Source: Hydrogenophaga sp. PAMC20947
GTDB lineage: Bacteria > Pseudomonadota > Gammaproteobacteria > Burkholderiales > Burkholderiaceae_C
NCBI RefSeq assembly: GCF_004795855.1
Contig: NZ_CP039252.1
Coordinates: 3,596,001 to 3,660,000 of the forward strand
Length of the DNA stretch: 64,000 nucleotides
Direction of reading: 5' to 3'
Shown here in pieces: positions 46,778 to 59,467 of this stretch. The notes beneath the pieces were generated by a model, which saw only the letters and a list, made by a program, of their open reading frames with translations, made no database searches and was not told the DNA's origin. Positions within the stretch are counted from its first letter, which is position 1, and each line of letters starts with the position of its first letter. The position numbers and the translations under genes were made by a program.

Positions 46778-47728
46778 TCAGGTATTGGGCGCGGTCTTGC
46801 TGCTCCAGACCATGGTAATGGCCAAAATGCCCAGCACCACGCCCAGGGACACCGACACTGGAATCTTGAAGATATCAATCAGCACCATCTTGCTGCCGAT
46901 GAACACGAGAATCACGGCCAGCCCGTAGTTCAACAGGTGGAAGCGGCTGGCCGCCGCCTGCAGCAGGAAGAACATGGCGCGCAGGCCCAGGATGGCAAAC
47001 ACATTGCTGGTCAGCACGATGAACGGGTCTTTGGTGATCGCAAAAATGGCGGGAATGGAGTCCACCGCGAAAATCACATCCGTCAGCCCCACCAGGCAGA
47101 TCACCATCAGCAACGGCGTGGCAATCTTCTTGCCGTTTTCAACAGTCCAGAACTTCTCACCGTCGTAGTGCTGGCTCACCGGCAACAGCTTGCGAAGCAG
47201 CCTGAGCGCCGGGTTGTCTTCCAGACTCTCTTCCTTGCCCGCCGCCCACCACATCTTCACGCCAGTGAGGATCAGGAACGCGCCGAACAGGTACAGGATC
47301 CAGTGGAACTCCGCCAGCAACCAGCCCCCCACCAGAATCATGATGGAGCGCAGAAAGATGGCCCCGATGATGCCGATCATCAACACCCGCTTCTGGAACG
47401 CAGCAGGAACCGCGAAGTAGGTGAAGATCAGCAGGAAGACAAAGATGTTGTCCACCGCCAGGCTCTTCTCGATCAGGTAGCCGGTGAGGAACTCCAGCGA
47501 CTTTTCATTGGCCAGCGCGGTGGAGCCCGTGCTGTCTTTCACGGCCCACCAGAACAGCGCGTTGAACACAAAACTCAGGCCCACCCACAGCAGCGACCAG
47601 TTCACGGCCTCTTTGATGCTGACCTCGTGTGCGCCCTGCTTCTTGAGCACAGCAAAATCGACAAACAACGCCGCGAGCACAAACACGACGAAGACAATCC
47701 ACAGCCACAGGGGCGCAATGGTTTCCAT
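46778..47728 (-). CDS. terC: TerC family membrane protein, probable Mn(II) exporter
   Basis: A 316-residue protein with about nine hydrophobic helices and TerC landmarks: FVDFAVLKKQGAHEVSIKEA near residue 22, EKSLAVDNIFVFLLIF near 85 and VGLTDVIFAVDSIPAIFAI near 210. The acidic DN/D pairs form the metal path. TerC/Alx-type proteins next to yybP-ykoY riboswitches export Mn(II), and such a riboswitch lies just upstream. The ATG at 47728 has TGAGG upstream; an in-frame TTG at 47737 is weaker. Tellurite resistance is not implied. Confidence 0.88.
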   Translation of the reverse strand: METIAPLWLWIVFVVFVLAALFVDFAVLKKQGAHEVSIKEAVNWSLLWVGLSFVFNALFWWAVKDSTGSTALANEKSLEFLTGYLIEKSLAVDNIFVFLLIFTYFAVPAAFQKRVLMIGIIGAIFLRSIMILVGGWLLAEFHWILYLFGAFLILTGVKMWWAAGKEESLEDNPALRLLRKLLPVSQHYDGEKFWTVENGKKIATPLLMVICLVGLTDVIFAVDSIPAIFAITKDPFIVLTSNVFAILGLRAMFFLLQAAASRFHLLNYGLAVILVFIGSKMVLIDIFKIPVSVSLGVVLGILAITMVWSSKTAPNT

Positions 47729-47765
47729 GGGTGACAAACCTCAAATTGGGTGTTGTTGAGAAACA

Positions 47766-47940
47766 CCCCGCAAGGTCTTGCCGGAGCAAGCGGAATCACC
47801 AGCGATCCCGCCCACCCGAAGTTTCCGGCGGGCAACCCTGGGGATCACACCGCGTACTGACGAAAACTTCCCCGTTGCAGCGGCCAGACACAAGGTCCCT
47901 GCGCTGTAGCGAATGGCTACTCCCCTTGAAGGGAAAGCGC
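47766..47940 (-). promoter_or_regulatory. yybP-ykoY (manganese) riboswitch upstream of terC
   Basis: On the minus strand the two conserved parts are present: AAGGGGAGTAGCC at the 5' side (47917-47929) and GGCAAGACCTTGC at the 3' side (47770-47782). CAAGG pairs with CCTTG to close P1. Two hairpin arms with a GTAGC/GCTAC helix lie between. This class binds Mn(II) at the docked loops L1 and L3 and turns on exporters such as MntP, Alx and TerC. The rest of the 315-bp gap up to the metH half gene holds no gene. Confidence 0.85.
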
Positions 47941-48043
47941 GATTGTCAAAGGCTCAGGCGGGCCCGGCAAGTGGAAGCTTACTCAGAAAAAACAGGATGG
48001 TTGTTCTGCAACACACCCGTTTACCCATCCTGAATGCTTGATA

Positions 48044-49099
<1,056 letters not shown>

Positions 49100-49483
49100 G
49101 GGGTGATTGTAGGAAGTGCCGGCGCGGCAGGAGAAAGCCCCCGCCGTTAGACCTGCCCGTCCCAGGGAATCACGCAGGTATGGCCCACGATGCGCAACGG
49201 CCCCGCCTTCACCGGCCACGAGCGGAATTCGCACGGACCACGCAAGGATTCACGCGGCTGGCACGAAACGAATCGATCGACCTGCGGCGAAATGAACGCA
49301 TCCGCGTCATTGGGCTTTCGGGTGCGGGTTACAGTCCCGGTCTTGCTGAGGCTTTGTCAGTACGAGGCACACAGGGCCGTCCACACAGAAGGTCTACCCT
49401 CGGCAAGGTCCTCCCGGACCATCCAGCCGCTTGCAACGCACGCATTCGCGAACCCACTCTTGACACCCAACCCGGACATCCCC
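49100..49483. other. Divergent intergenic region, no gene seen
   Basis: About 380 bp between the metH N-terminal gene and the DUF1993 gene. Open frames run through it, but none has a ribosome-binding site or recognisable product, and the conserved DUF1993 start lies at its right end. It presumably holds the promoters for both genes. No clear riboswitch, repeat copy or terminator was found. Confidence 0.4.
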
Positions 49484-49993
49484 ATGACCAGCGCTCTGTA
49501 CTCCCACTCCGTTCCTGTTTTCAAGCAAATGCTGACCGCCTTGAAAACCATTCTTTCGCAGACCAGCGAACACGTCACGGCCAAGGCGATCGAGCCCGAC
49601 GCCTTGCTGCAGGCTCGCCTGTTTCCCGACATGTTCCCCTTGCTCAAGCAGGTGCAGATTGCCGCCGATTTTTCGCGCGGTGTTTCAGCGCGTCTGGCGG
49701 GTGTGGATGTCCCCGTCTACGAAGGCCAGGAAAAGAATTTTTCCGATCTGGACGCGCTGTTGACGCAGACCCTGGCCTTTCTGGACAGCCTGAGCGCGGC
49801 CCAGTTTGAGGGCAAAGAAAGCAGCGAGATCGTCTTGCGCCCCGGCACACCCAAAGAGAAGAAGTTGAGCGGTCAGACCTACCTGGCCCACTACGGTTTG
49901 CCGCAGTTTTTCTTCCACGTCACCACCGCCTACGACATCCTGCGCCACAACGGCATGGCTGTCGGCAAGCGCGACTACATGGGCGCTTACTGA
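49484..49993 (+). CDS. DUF1993 family protein
   Basis: A 169-residue protein starting MTSALYSHSVPVFKQMLTAL, with the family's four-helix DinB-like fold. Motifs are LLQARLFPDMFPLLKQVQIAADF near residue 42, KEKKLSGQTYLAHYGLPQFFFHVTTAYDILR near 125 and a C-terminal VGKRDYMGAY. The HVTTAYDILRH stretch carries the His-type positions seen in DinB-like metal-binding proteins. Function is unknown; it is a common single-gene unit in Proteobacteria. The in-frame upstream extension is not conserved-looking and was left out. Confidence 0.85.
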   Translation: MTSALYSHSVPVFKQMLTALKTILSQTSEHVTAKAIEPDALLQARLFPDMFPLLKQVQIAADFSRGVSARLAGVDVPVYEGQEKNFSDLDALLTQTLAFLDSLSAAQFEGKESSEIVLRPGTPKEKKLSGQTYLAHYGLPQFFFHVTTAYDILRHNGMAVGKRDYMGAY

Positions 49994-50124
49994 GCAGGCC
50001 AACCACCGGGGTTGCGGGCTGGCCTTGATCTCACAACCCCCGAGTCGAAAGCAACCGCTCACCAATTCGGCGCCAGATGGCAGAGGGGCGTACGCGGCTT
50101 AACATGGGAGTCGCTCTGCCGTGC

Positions 50125-51195
50125 ATGCTCATGACCGTACCCCCAACCCTTTCTCTCATCCCCGACGGCGATTCCGGTCATGCCCAATGGCGTGCCGACC
50201 TGCCGCGCTGGCGCCAGCTGGTTCAGGCGAGGTGGTTGCACGCCCTTCTGGCGGGTGCTGTGGTGGACGCCGCGCCTGCGGGTGCATGGCATTTGTTTGA
50301 AGTGGGCGAAGGCCCGTGGATCAGCACCCAGACGCCGACCATTCCTGGCGCCATCTGGCTGGATGTGCAGCGGTTCGAAGGCGGTCCTTTGTGGAACAAG
50401 GTGCCCGACGATCTGTTGCTACAGCAGCTGGCTGAGCTGGGCATCCGGCACGGCACCACCGTGGTGCTGGCGGGTCGCAAGCGGGTGGCCAATGCCCGGG
50501 CGGCTCACCTGCTTCTGTACGCCGGTGTGAGCGATGTGCGCTTGCTGGACGGCGGCACCCAGGCCTGGATGCTGGCTGGCTTTCCGCTCACGCAGGACAC
50601 ACCACCCAAGGTTCTGGAACCGCTGGCCAGTTTCGGACTGACACAGCCCGCCTGCCCGCAGTTCCTGGTGGACACGGTACAGGTGCGGGCCTTGCTGCAG
50701 CAGTCCGATGCCACGCTGGTGAGCATCCGCACCTGGGGAGAGTTCACGGGCCGGACTTCGGGCTACGACTACATCGCCGCACGCGGCGACATCGCCGGAG
50801 CACGCTGGGGCCATGCGGGCGCCGATGGCGATGTGAACGACATGAGCGCGTTCCACACGCCAACGGGGCTGATGCTGGATACAGCGAGCATTGAGGCGCT
50901 GTGGCGCAGCCAGGACATCAGAACGCATGGCCACACCACGTTTTATTGCGGCACCGGTTGGCGCGCGTCGCTGGCATTTTTCTATGCCTGGCTGATGGGC
51001 TGGAAGGGCATCAGCGTGTACGACGGGGGTTGGCTGGAGTGGACCAACGACCCCAGCAATCCGACCATCGACCGGCAACGGTTGCCGAGTACGCAGCCCG
51101 CCCACCCAGGCGGCCGCGGATCAACAGCCTCCGAGGCGTTGCTCTGGGCAGGCGGCCCGCCACCACTCGGCGTCCGGTCGGAAGTCGGCGCGTGA
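50125..51195 (+). CDS. Two-domain rhodanese/sulfurtransferase
   Basis: A protein of about 356 residues with tandem rhodanese domains. The first lacks a catalytic Cys loop, with VVLAGRKRVANARAAHLLLY where the active loop should be. The second has YCGTGWRASLAFFYAW, with the catalytic Cys in a CGTGWRA loop as in YnjE and thiosulfate sulfurtransferases. A C-terminal tail of about 40 Pro/Gly-rich residues is probably disordered. Start choice among ATGs at 50104, 50125 and 50131 is uncertain, as no strong ribosome-binding site is seen. Likely role: sulfur transfer or thiosulfate/cyanide metabolism. Confidence 0.75.
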   Translation: MLMTVPPTLSLIPDGDSGHAQWRADLPRWRQLVQARWLHALLAGAVVDAAPAGAWHLFEVGEGPWISTQTPTIPGAIWLDVQRFEGGPLWNKVPDDLLLQQLAELGIRHGTTVVLAGRKRVANARAAHLLLYAGVSDVRLLDGGTQAWMLAGFPLTQDTPPKVLEPLASFGLTQPACPQFLVDTVQVRALLQQSDATLVSIRTWGEFTGRTSGYDYIAARGDIAGARWGHAGADGDVNDMSAFHTPTGLMLDTASIEALWRSQDIRTHGHTTFYCGTGWRASLAFFYAWLMGWKGISVYDGGWLEWTNDPSNPTIDRQRLPSTQPAHPGGRGSTASEALLWAGGPPPLGVRSEVGA

Positions 51196-51265
51196 TGAGT
51201 GGTCCAGCCCCTGGGTCTGCCAAATTCAGACTCCGGCGCAAGACTCAAACCTGGAGCATCCGCCC

Positions 51266-51808
51266 ATGACCCGCTCGGTCCGCCCCATCGAATTGCCTGC
51301 AGGCGCCCTGCTTCAACGCTGTCGCGACGCCGGTGCATATGCAGACTGCTACACCTGCGAGGTGGATGGCTCGGTGTCCCACGTCGGTTTTGTGGAGGCC
51401 TTTTACACCACGCGCTTGTTCAAGGTGGAGCGCTTCATCTTGCGCTGGCTGGCCCGCCGGCCTGCGACCGACGCCGATGCCCGGCGGCTGGCCGAGGGGA
51501 CGGCGGACAGCTTTTCAGCATGGCGTGTGGAGGGGCGTGCGGCGAACCAGCTGCTGCTGGCGGACTTCACCGGGCATACCAAATCATGGCTGATGGTGGC
51601 GCCGGGCAGCGCCTCAGGGGCACAGACGCTGACCCGCCTCTACTTCGGGTCTGCGGTTGTACCCCAGGCGAAGCGAGGCCCCAACGGAGAGCCAAGGATG
51701 GGTTTTGTTTTCCCGGCCCTGCTGGGATTTCACCGCCTGTATTCCCGGTTGCTGCTCGGCGCCGCGCGCGCAAGTTTGATGCGTGCCCAGTTGGCTCGCA
51801 CGTTGTGA
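51266..51808 (+). CDS. Conserved-looking hypothetical protein
   Basis: A 180-residue soluble protein with a VGFVEAFYTTRLFKVERFILRW-type helix near residue 40 (shown here only in part), SAWRVEGRAANQLLLADFTG near 85, TKSWLMVAP and a strand TRLYFGSAVVP near 125. It ends in a basic helix. The Arg/Trp-rich core and absence of signal peptide or TM helix suggest a cytoplasmic ligand-binding fold. I do not recognise a named function. It is convergent with the cytochrome b5-like gene, which ends 27 bp away. Confidence 0.6.
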   Translation: MTRSVRPIELPAGALLQRCRDAGAYADCYTCEVDGSVSHVGFVEAFYTTRLFKVERFILRWLARRPATDADARRLAEGTADSFSAWRVEGRAANQLLLADFTGHTKSWLMVAPGSASGAQTLTRLYFGSAVVPQAKRGPNGEPRMGFVFPALLGFHRLYSRLLLGAARASLMRAQLARTL

Positions 51809-51835
51809 ACGGCGAACGGGCGCCCCGCACCAAGA

Positions 51836-52243
51836 TCAGGGCTTGTCGAGCACGCCGATGCGGTAGCTCGGCAGCAGCTGGTCCGCCGCAGGCGAGTGCG
51901 GCCGGCCTTTGGTCTTGGTTTTGTAGGCCTCGGTGGCTTCCTTGCCGCACCAGGGCAGGACAACACTGGGGCGGCTCGGGTGCTCGGGCAAGTAGGCGGC
52001 AAGGTCGTAGACGGCGCCATTGATGGCCATCCAGCAATCGGCTTCTGTTGCGTGACGCGCCACCTCGGCAAGCGTGAAGCGCTTCTCTGAAGTGTTGGCC
52101 GCTGCAGGTGCTGTGGCGGGCGGCGGAGCCGCCGGGGAAGAATCCGATGGCGCGGGGGCTGGTGGGGTCGACGTGCCTGCCATGGCAAACACCATGACGG
52201 CGGCCCAGAAAATGGCGGTGGCGGCGAGGAAGAGTTTGCGCAT
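51836..52243 (-). CDS. Membrane-anchored or exported cytochrome b5-like protein
   Basis: A 135-residue protein with an N-terminal hydrophobic signal/anchor (MRKLFLAATAIFWAAVMVFA), a Pro/Ala-rich linker and a cytochrome b5-type domain (FTLAEVARHATEADCWMAIN, VYDLAAYLPEHPSRP). The usual HPGG is changed to HPSR but keeps the axial His. The second axial His is in RPHSPAADQLL. The insert VVLPWCGKEATEAY carries a Cys. The alternative start at 52273 overlaps the upstream stop (ATGA). It is the last gene of a three-gene redox series; it likely accepts or passes electrons outside the cytoplasm. Confidence 0.78.
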   Translation of the reverse strand: MRKLFLAATAIFWAAVMVFAMAGTSTPPAPAPSDSSPAAPPPATAPAAANTSEKRFTLAEVARHATEADCWMAINGAVYDLAAYLPEHPSRPSVVLPWCGKEATEAYKTKTKGRPHSPAADQLLPSYRIGVLDKP

Positions 52244-52269
52244 GGGGTTCGTCCCTTTCCTGTTGTTGC

Positions 52270-53541
52270 TCATCTGAAATCGAAGCGTTCGAAATGGATG
52301 CGCGGCGCGCCAACGCCTCGCTGGTGCAGCAGTTGCACGGCCGCATCCACCATGGCCGAGGGTCCGCAGAGGTAGCAGCCGAGCCCTGTCAGATCGCTGG
52401 CCGCCGGCAAAAGCTGGCTCAAGTCGGGCAGCGCATCGCCCGTATCAACCACCTGCAGTTGGAGCATGGGCTGCTGCGCCGCGAGTTCGTTGAGTTCCTG
52501 CGTGTAAGGCGCGGCGGCGCCTTCGCGGTGCAGGTAGATCAGGTGCACAGGGTCAACCAGCGGGCCGTTGCGCAATGCGGCAATGAAGGGCGTGATGCCG
52601 ATGCCGCCCGCCAGCCACAAGCTGGGACCGGAGCCGCCAGCGAAGAAGTCGCCAAAAGGCCCTTGCACGCGCACGGCGGCGCCGGAGCGGATGGACTGCA
52701 GCTGGCGCGTGCAGTCGCCCAGGGCCTTGATGCCGAGGCCCAGGCGGCCTTCATCTCCCAGGGAGCTGATGGTGTAAGGGTGGTATTCGCCGCAGCCCTG
52801 GTATTTCGGGCCGGCAAAGAACGCAGCCAGCACAAATTGCCCGGGGGCGGCGCTCAGGGGCTTGGTGGCGGAAGCGGCCAGGGGCTGGAGCGAGAGCTCG
52901 ACCGTGGTCGGAGAGAGGTGTTTGACGCGCTGCACCACGTACGGCTGGGCGCCCAGGCCATGATCCGCTCGAATCACGCGCCACAACAGGAAACCGATGA
53001 TCAGCAATGGCGCCACGAGCAGCACGCCATCGAGCCCCAGCGCCACCAAATGGGCCGCGCCCAAAAGCACGGACAACGAGAGCAAGTGATGAAACTGGCG
53101 CCAGATGGCGTAGCGCAGCTTGGGCCAGAGTGCCACCATCAACCCCGCCATCATGCACAGCAGCGAGGCCCAGCCCAGCCACACAGGCCAACCCTGCTGC
53201 CAGGGCGAAAGCATGGCCCAGGCCATTGCGGGGGACTCCGACCAGTCGCTGGCCGCGAAGGCCAGCGGATGCGCCAGCACCACCACATAGGCCCAGACAC
53301 CCAGCAGGTGGTGCCAACGGTACATGGGCTCCAGGCCGCCGAGCGAGCGCGCCAGCCAGGGCTCACGAACCATGAGCAACAGGCTGACCAGCAGCAGGCC
53401 GCTGCCCATCCAGCCGGTGACAAGGCCACCCGTGCGCCAAAGCGCAAGCGCCTGCGGCCAGGCCCAGCCCACCAGCGCGCCCACCACCAAAACGGTGATG
53501 AGCGTCAGCCGGGTGGAGATGGAGCGGGCATGGCCGGGCAT
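52270..53541 (-). CDS. Ferric-reductase-like transmembrane flavoprotein
   Basis: A 423-residue protein. Six helices form a ferric-reductase-like haem domain (His in YRWHHLLGVWAYVVVLAHPL near residue 78 and in RQFHHLLSLSVLLGAAHL near 150). A ferredoxin-NADP reductase module follows: FAD site HPYTISS near 270, pyrophosphate site GIKALGDCTRQL, NAD(P) site WLAGGIGITPFIAAL near 330 and CYLCGPSAMVDAA near 390. It would move electrons from NAD(P)H across the membrane. A b5-like protein gene overlaps or follows directly and a small exported-protein gene precedes it. Confidence 0.87.
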   Translation of the reverse strand: MPGHARSISTRLTLITVLVVGALVGWAWPQALALWRTGGLVTGWMGSGLLLVSLLLMVREPWLARSLGGLEPMYRWHHLLGVWAYVVVLAHPLAFAASDWSESPAMAWAMLSPWQQGWPVWLGWASLLCMMAGLMVALWPKLRYAIWRQFHHLLSLSVLLGAAHLVALGLDGVLLVAPLLIIGFLLWRVIRADHGLGAQPYVVQRVKHLSPTTVELSLQPLAASATKPLSAAPGQFVLAAFFAGPKYQGCGEYHPYTISSLGDEGRLGLGIKALGDCTRQLQSIRSGAAVRVQGPFGDFFAGGSGPSLWLAGGIGITPFIAALRNGPLVDPVHLIYLHREGAAAPYTQELNELAAQQPMLQLQVVDTGDALPDLSQLLPAASDLTGLGCYLCGPSAMVDAAVQLLHQRGVGAPRIHFERFDFR

Positions 53542-53560
53542 GGGTAGATCGTCTCGCGCT

Positions 53561-53857
53561 TCAGGGTTTGGCCTGCGGTGGGCGCAGGTGCCCGCACAGA
53601 TCGCGGCGCTCCGACGCCGGCCTGAGGGTCTGACCGCTGGCTTGCGCCCTCGCCTCCATCGCTTCATGGTGTTGCGATTGATAGGCACGGCAGGCGTCGT
53701 AATCGGTGAAGGCCCGCACGATGGCCTGGTGTTCGAGCCGCTCTTTGGGGGTCATATAGGCCCAGCCGCTGGTGTTGCGCTCACTGGCTCTCAAAGGCCC
53801 TGCGGCAGCCGCAGTGGCAGCGCTCAAGAGCAGCAGCAAAAGGGTCAGACGCATCAT
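53561..53857 (-). CDS. Small exported protein of a redox operon
   Basis: A 98-residue protein with a signal peptide (MMRLTLLLLLLSAATAAAAG) and a short charged mature part containing SGWAYMTPKERLEHQAI and FTDYDACRAYQSQHHEAME, plus a second Cys near the C-terminus. It is 19 bp upstream of the ferric-reductase-like gene on the same strand. The two Met codons at 53857 and 53854 are both possible starts. His- and Cys-containing mature segments could bind metal or haem. No named family recognised. Confidence 0.6.
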   Translation of the reverse strand: MMRLTLLLLLLSAATAAAAGPLRASERNTSGWAYMTPKERLEHQAIVRAFTDYDACRAYQSQHHEAMEARAQASGQTLRPASERRDLCGHLRPPQAKP

Positions 53858-53969
53858 GGAGCCGGTATACATGTTGCATAGCTTGGCAGATAGAGCAAGG
53901 TCCGCCTTGATGCCGGTCAAGAGGTCGGTGAATCGCACCGATGCGCTGGCCACGCGGCGGCGAACCGCG

Positions 53970-56168
<2,199 letters not shown>

Positions 56169-56837
56169 ATGGCAACCCAAAAGAGCATCCCCACTGTCAC
56201 CCGCTCGCCAAAACCCGCGGCCGACGCTGCGCCCGGCGATCGCCGCCAGGACATCCTCCTGGCCGCACTGGCCTGCGCCACCGAGCTGGGGCTGGAGGCG
56301 GTGTCCATCGAGGGCGTTCGGACGCGATGTGGTGCGAGTGTGGGGAGCATTTACCACCACTTCGGCAGCCGCGAAGGCATCGTGGCGGCGCTGTACGTGG
56401 TGCTCTTCCAACGCCAGACGGCGGCTATCGAATCCGCACTGCAAAAGGCACGCACCCCGCAGGAAGGGGTCCAGGCGCTTGTGCAGGGTTATCTCGACTG
56501 GGTGGTCGCCTACCCAGACCAGGCGCGCTTCATGTTCCAGGCCCGGGCGCTGGCCGCTCAGGGCGCACACAAGGCCGAACTCACCGCTTCGGCACAACGG
56601 CGCAACCAGACGCTCGTGGACTGGTTTGCGCCCCACCAGCTGGAGGGCTCCGTGCTGGCGTTGCCTTGCGAGTTGCTGCCCTCGCTGGTGATGGGGCCAG
56701 TACAAAGCTATTGCCGGGCCTGGCTGTCGGCCGAGGCGAGCGGCGCGGCAGGCCTGCCCGCACCCACGCGCTTTCGCGACGAGCTGGCCAGCGCGGCCTG
56801 GCAGGCTGTGGCCGGCCTGGGCCATGCCCGACAATAG
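56169..56837 (+). CDS. TetR-family transcriptional regulator
   Basis: A 222-residue regulator with an N-terminal HTH (RRQDILLAALACATELGLEA, then CGASVGSIYHHFGSREGIVAALY near residue 55) and a helical ligand domain with an AYPDQARFMFQARALA helix. It has a short hydrophilic leader of about 25 residues. It is divergent from fadH and overlaps its own likely operators, so repression of fadH relieved by an acyl-CoA or similar ligand is a reasonable guess. A rhodanese gene follows 4 bp after the stop. Confidence 0.88.
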   Translation: MATQKSIPTVTRSPKPAADAAPGDRRQDILLAALACATELGLEAVSIEGVRTRCGASVGSIYHHFGSREGIVAALYVVLFQRQTAAIESALQKARTPQEGVQALVQGYLDWVVAYPDQARFMFQARALAAQGAHKAELTASAQRRNQTLVDWFAPHQLEGSVLALPCELLPSLVMGPVQSYCRAWLSAEASGAAGLPAPTRFRDELASAAWQAVAGLGHARQ

Positions 56838-56841
56838 CGGC

Positions 56842-57261
56842 ATGAAACACCTGTCTCCCAAGGAAGCCTGGTCCTGGCTGCAGGCCGAGCGAGCGCGTCT
56901 CGAAACCGCCGGGCAAGACGGCCCGTTGTTCGTGGACGTGCGCATGGAGATCGAGTCGCTGTACGTGGGCCGCCCGCCCGGCGTGGAAAACATCCCCTGG
57001 TACGAATACCCCGACCTCACGCCCGACCCGCTGCGTTTTGCCGCAGCCGTGGAACAGGAAGCGGGCTCCAAGGCGCGCCCGGTGCTGCTGATTTGCCGCA
57101 GCGGCAAGCGCACGCTCGACGCTGGCCAGGCCCTTGAAACGGCAGGTTTTACCGATGTGGCCCATGTGGTGCACGGATTTGAAGGCGATCTCAATGAGGC
57201 TTTCAAGCGCTCCAGCCTGAATGGCTGGCGCCACGAGCAACTGCCCTGGGAGCAAATGTGA
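56842..57261 (+). CDS. Single-domain rhodanese
   Basis: A 139-residue rhodanese-like sulfurtransferase with LFVDVRMEIESLYVGRPPG near residue 30 and the active loop CRSGKRT with catalytic Cys85. It follows the TetR gene by 4 bp, so the two are likely co-transcribed. The ATG at 56842 gives the typical N-terminus. The EYPDL region before the loop is typical of bacterial rhodaneses with a PpiC-like or stand-alone role. Substrate unknown. Confidence 0.85.
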   Translation: MKHLSPKEAWSWLQAERARLETAGQDGPLFVDVRMEIESLYVGRPPGVENIPWYEYPDLTPDPLRFAAAVEQEAGSKARPVLLICRSGKRTLDAGQALETAGFTDVAHVVHGFEGDLNEAFKRSSLNGWRHEQLPWEQM

Positions 57262-57373
57262 CCGGCGCGCGGGAATCAACCGATGGCTTTGTTGCCATCG
57301 CCAGCCGTGCTGAAGAACGGTCAGCGCGCGCGGCTGAGCGCGTAAGCACCTCCCTGGTGGGGTCGAGCCGACC

Positions 57374-59290
57374 ATGGACATGATCGACATCGCACCCGAA
57401 GGCGAAACACTGGAAACCTGCGCCGGTGTGCTGCAAGAGGTTTTTGGCTACGACGCCTTTCGCGGCCCGCAGGCGCAGATCGTGTCTGAGGTCAGTGAGG
57501 GCCATGACGCCCTGGTTCTGATGCCCACGGGCGGCGGCAAATCGCTGTGTTACCAGGTCCCCGCCATCGTGCGCGAGCGCGCCGGCCACGGGCTCACCGT
57601 GGTGGTCTCGCCGCTGATCGCCCTCATGCACGATCAGGTGGGCGCGCTGCGGGAAGCCGGTGTGGCCGCTGCCTTCCTCAATTCCAGCCTGTCTCTGGAA
57701 GACGCCCAGCGGGTCGAGAAGGAGATGCTGCGTGGCGAGATCACGCTGCTTTACGCCGCGCCCGAGCGCCTGACCACGCCGCGCTTTCTGGCCTTGCTCG
57801 ACTCGCTGCACGAACGCGGCAAGCTGAGCCTGTTTGCCATCGACGAAGCCCACTGCGTGAGCCAGTGGGGCCACGATTTCCGGCCCGACTACCGTGGCCT
57901 GGTCGTGTTGCACGAACGCTTCCCCGGCGTGCCCCGTGTCGCACTCACCGCCACGGCCGACGACCTGACACGCGCCGACATCATCGAGCGCCTGCAGCTT
58001 CAAGAAGCGCGCACCTTCATCAGCAGCTTCGACCGCCCCAACATCCGCTACACCATCGTCGAGAAGACGGACGGCACGCAGCAGCTGTTGCGCTTCCTCC
58101 GCGACGAGCACAGCAGCGCTCAGGGGCATGACGCCGGCATCGTTTACTGCCAGTCGCGCAAGCGCGTGGAAGAGGTTGCCGGCATGCTGTGTGATGCCGG
58201 CTTCAACGCCCTGCCGTACCACGCTGGTCTGGACGCCGCCAAACGCTTGAACCACCAGGACCGCTTCCTGCGCGAGGAAGGCCTGATCATGGTCGCCACC
58301 ATCGCCTTTGGCATGGGCATCGACAAACCCGATGTGCGCTTTGTGGCCCACCTGGACATGCCCAAAAACATCGAGGGCTATTACCAGGAGACCGGTCGCG
58401 CCGGCCGCGATGGCGAAGCGGCCAACGCCTGGATGGTCTACGGCCTGCAGGATGTCGTGAACCAGCGCCGCATGATTGACGAAAGCCCGGCGGCCGACGA
58501 ATTCAAGCAAGTGCTGCGCGGCAAGCTCGATGCACTGTTGACGCTGGCCGAGGCCAGCGATTGCCGTCGCGTTCGTTTGCTGGGTTACTTTGGTGAAAAC
58601 AGCGAGCCCTGCGGAAACTGCGACAACTGCATCAAACCGCCCGAGCTGCACGATGCAACAGAAGCCGCCCGCAAGGTCCTCTCCTGCATCTACCGCGTGC
58701 AACAGGCCAGTGGCACCGCATTCGGCTCCGGCCACATCATGGACATCTTGCGCGGCAAACAGACCGACAAGATGGCGCAGTACGCGCACGACAAGCTCTC
58801 AACCTTCGGCATAGGCGCTGAGCTGTCAGAAACCCAGTGGCGCGCCCTGCTGCGCCAGCTGATCGCGCGTGAGGCTGTGTATGTCGACGCGGCCCATTTC
58901 AACACCTTGCACCTGGCCGACGGCGCACGCGAGATCCTCAAGGGCGGCACCCAGGTGTGGATGAAACAGGCCAGCGAAAAACCCAGCCGCTCACGCGGCA
59001 AGGGCAGCAGCAGCCGCAACACCGCCAAAGACGTGGCGCCCGATGGCCAGCCGCTCAGTCTGGCCCAGCGCGAATGCCTGGATGCGCTCAAGGCCTGGCG
59101 CGCCGAAGTGGCGCGCGAGCACAACCTGCCGGCTTTCGTGATCTTCCATGACGCCACTTTGCGCGCGCTCGCCGCTCAACTTCCGCAAACGCTGGCCGAT
59201 CTGGATGGCATTGCCGGCATCGGCCAGAAAAAGCGCGAGGCCTACGGGCAAGAAGTGCTGCGGGTCGTGAGTGCTTTTGGGTCAGCTTAA
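57374..59290 (+). CDS. recQ: ATP-dependent DNA helicase RecQ
   Basis: A 638-residue superfamily 2 helicase. Walker A is [12 protein letters not shown] near residue 50, the DEAH box is [18 protein letters not shown] near 155, and motif VI is [11 protein letters not shown] near 335. The RQC zinc site (CRRV ... CGNCDNC, near 395-420) and winged helix are followed by a single C-terminal HRDC domain ([20 protein letters not shown] near 555). It unwinds 3'-tailed and forked DNA in recombination repair and replication fork rescue. The length is normal and no frameshift is seen. Confidence 0.95.
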   Translation: MDMIDIAPEGETLETCAGVLQEVFGYDAFRGPQAQIVSEVSEGHDALVLMPTGGGKSLCYQVPAIVRERAGHGLTVVVSPLIALMHDQVGALREAGVAAAFLNSSLSLEDAQRVEKEMLRGEITLLYAAPERLTTPRFLALLDSLHERGKLSLFAIDEAHCVSQWGHDFRPDYRGLVVLHERFPGVPRVALTATADDLTRADIIERLQLQEARTFISSFDRPNIRYTIVEKTDGTQQLLRFLRDEHSSAQGHDAGIVYCQSRKRVEEVAGMLCDAGFNALPYHAGLDAAKRLNHQDRFLREEGLIMVATIAFGMGIDKPDVRFVAHLDMPKNIEGYYQETGRAGRDGEAANAWMVYGLQDVVNQRRMIDESPAADEFKQVLRGKLDALLTLAEASDCRRVRLLGYFGENSEPCGNCDNCIKPPELHDATEAARKVLSCIYRVQQASGTAFGSGHIMDILRGKQTDKMAQYAHDKLSTFGIGAELSETQWRALLRQLIAREAVYVDAAHFNTLHLADGAREILKGGTQVWMKQASEKPSRSRGKGSSSRNTAKDVAPDGQPLSLAQRECLDALKAWRAEVAREHNLPAFVIFHDATLRALAAQLPQTLADLDGIAGIGQKKREAYGQEVLRVVSAFGSA

Positions 59291-59467
59291 AACCCGGCCC
59301 GGGCGCGTGCTGTTTACCATCGTTTGACGCACCGAAAAGAAGTCGACCGCCTGTCGGTCGCACCCCCGTTTTTGGACTGCAAAGCCTCAAGAACAGCGGG
59401 GAGCCGTCGATGCAACAGGGGAGCCGGGAACATTCCCGCCCCTGCACCAACTCCCACGGAGCACCCC

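Noticed and set aside
49106..49111. TACAAT as a -10 box giving a leaderless metH N-terminal transcript
   Set aside because: No convincing -35 at the right distance, so it is mentioned in the gene entry only and not called as a promoter.
57203..58789. A 528-codon frame antisense to recQ
   Set aside because: Composition typical of antisense to GC-rich DNA; recQ is complete and unambiguous.
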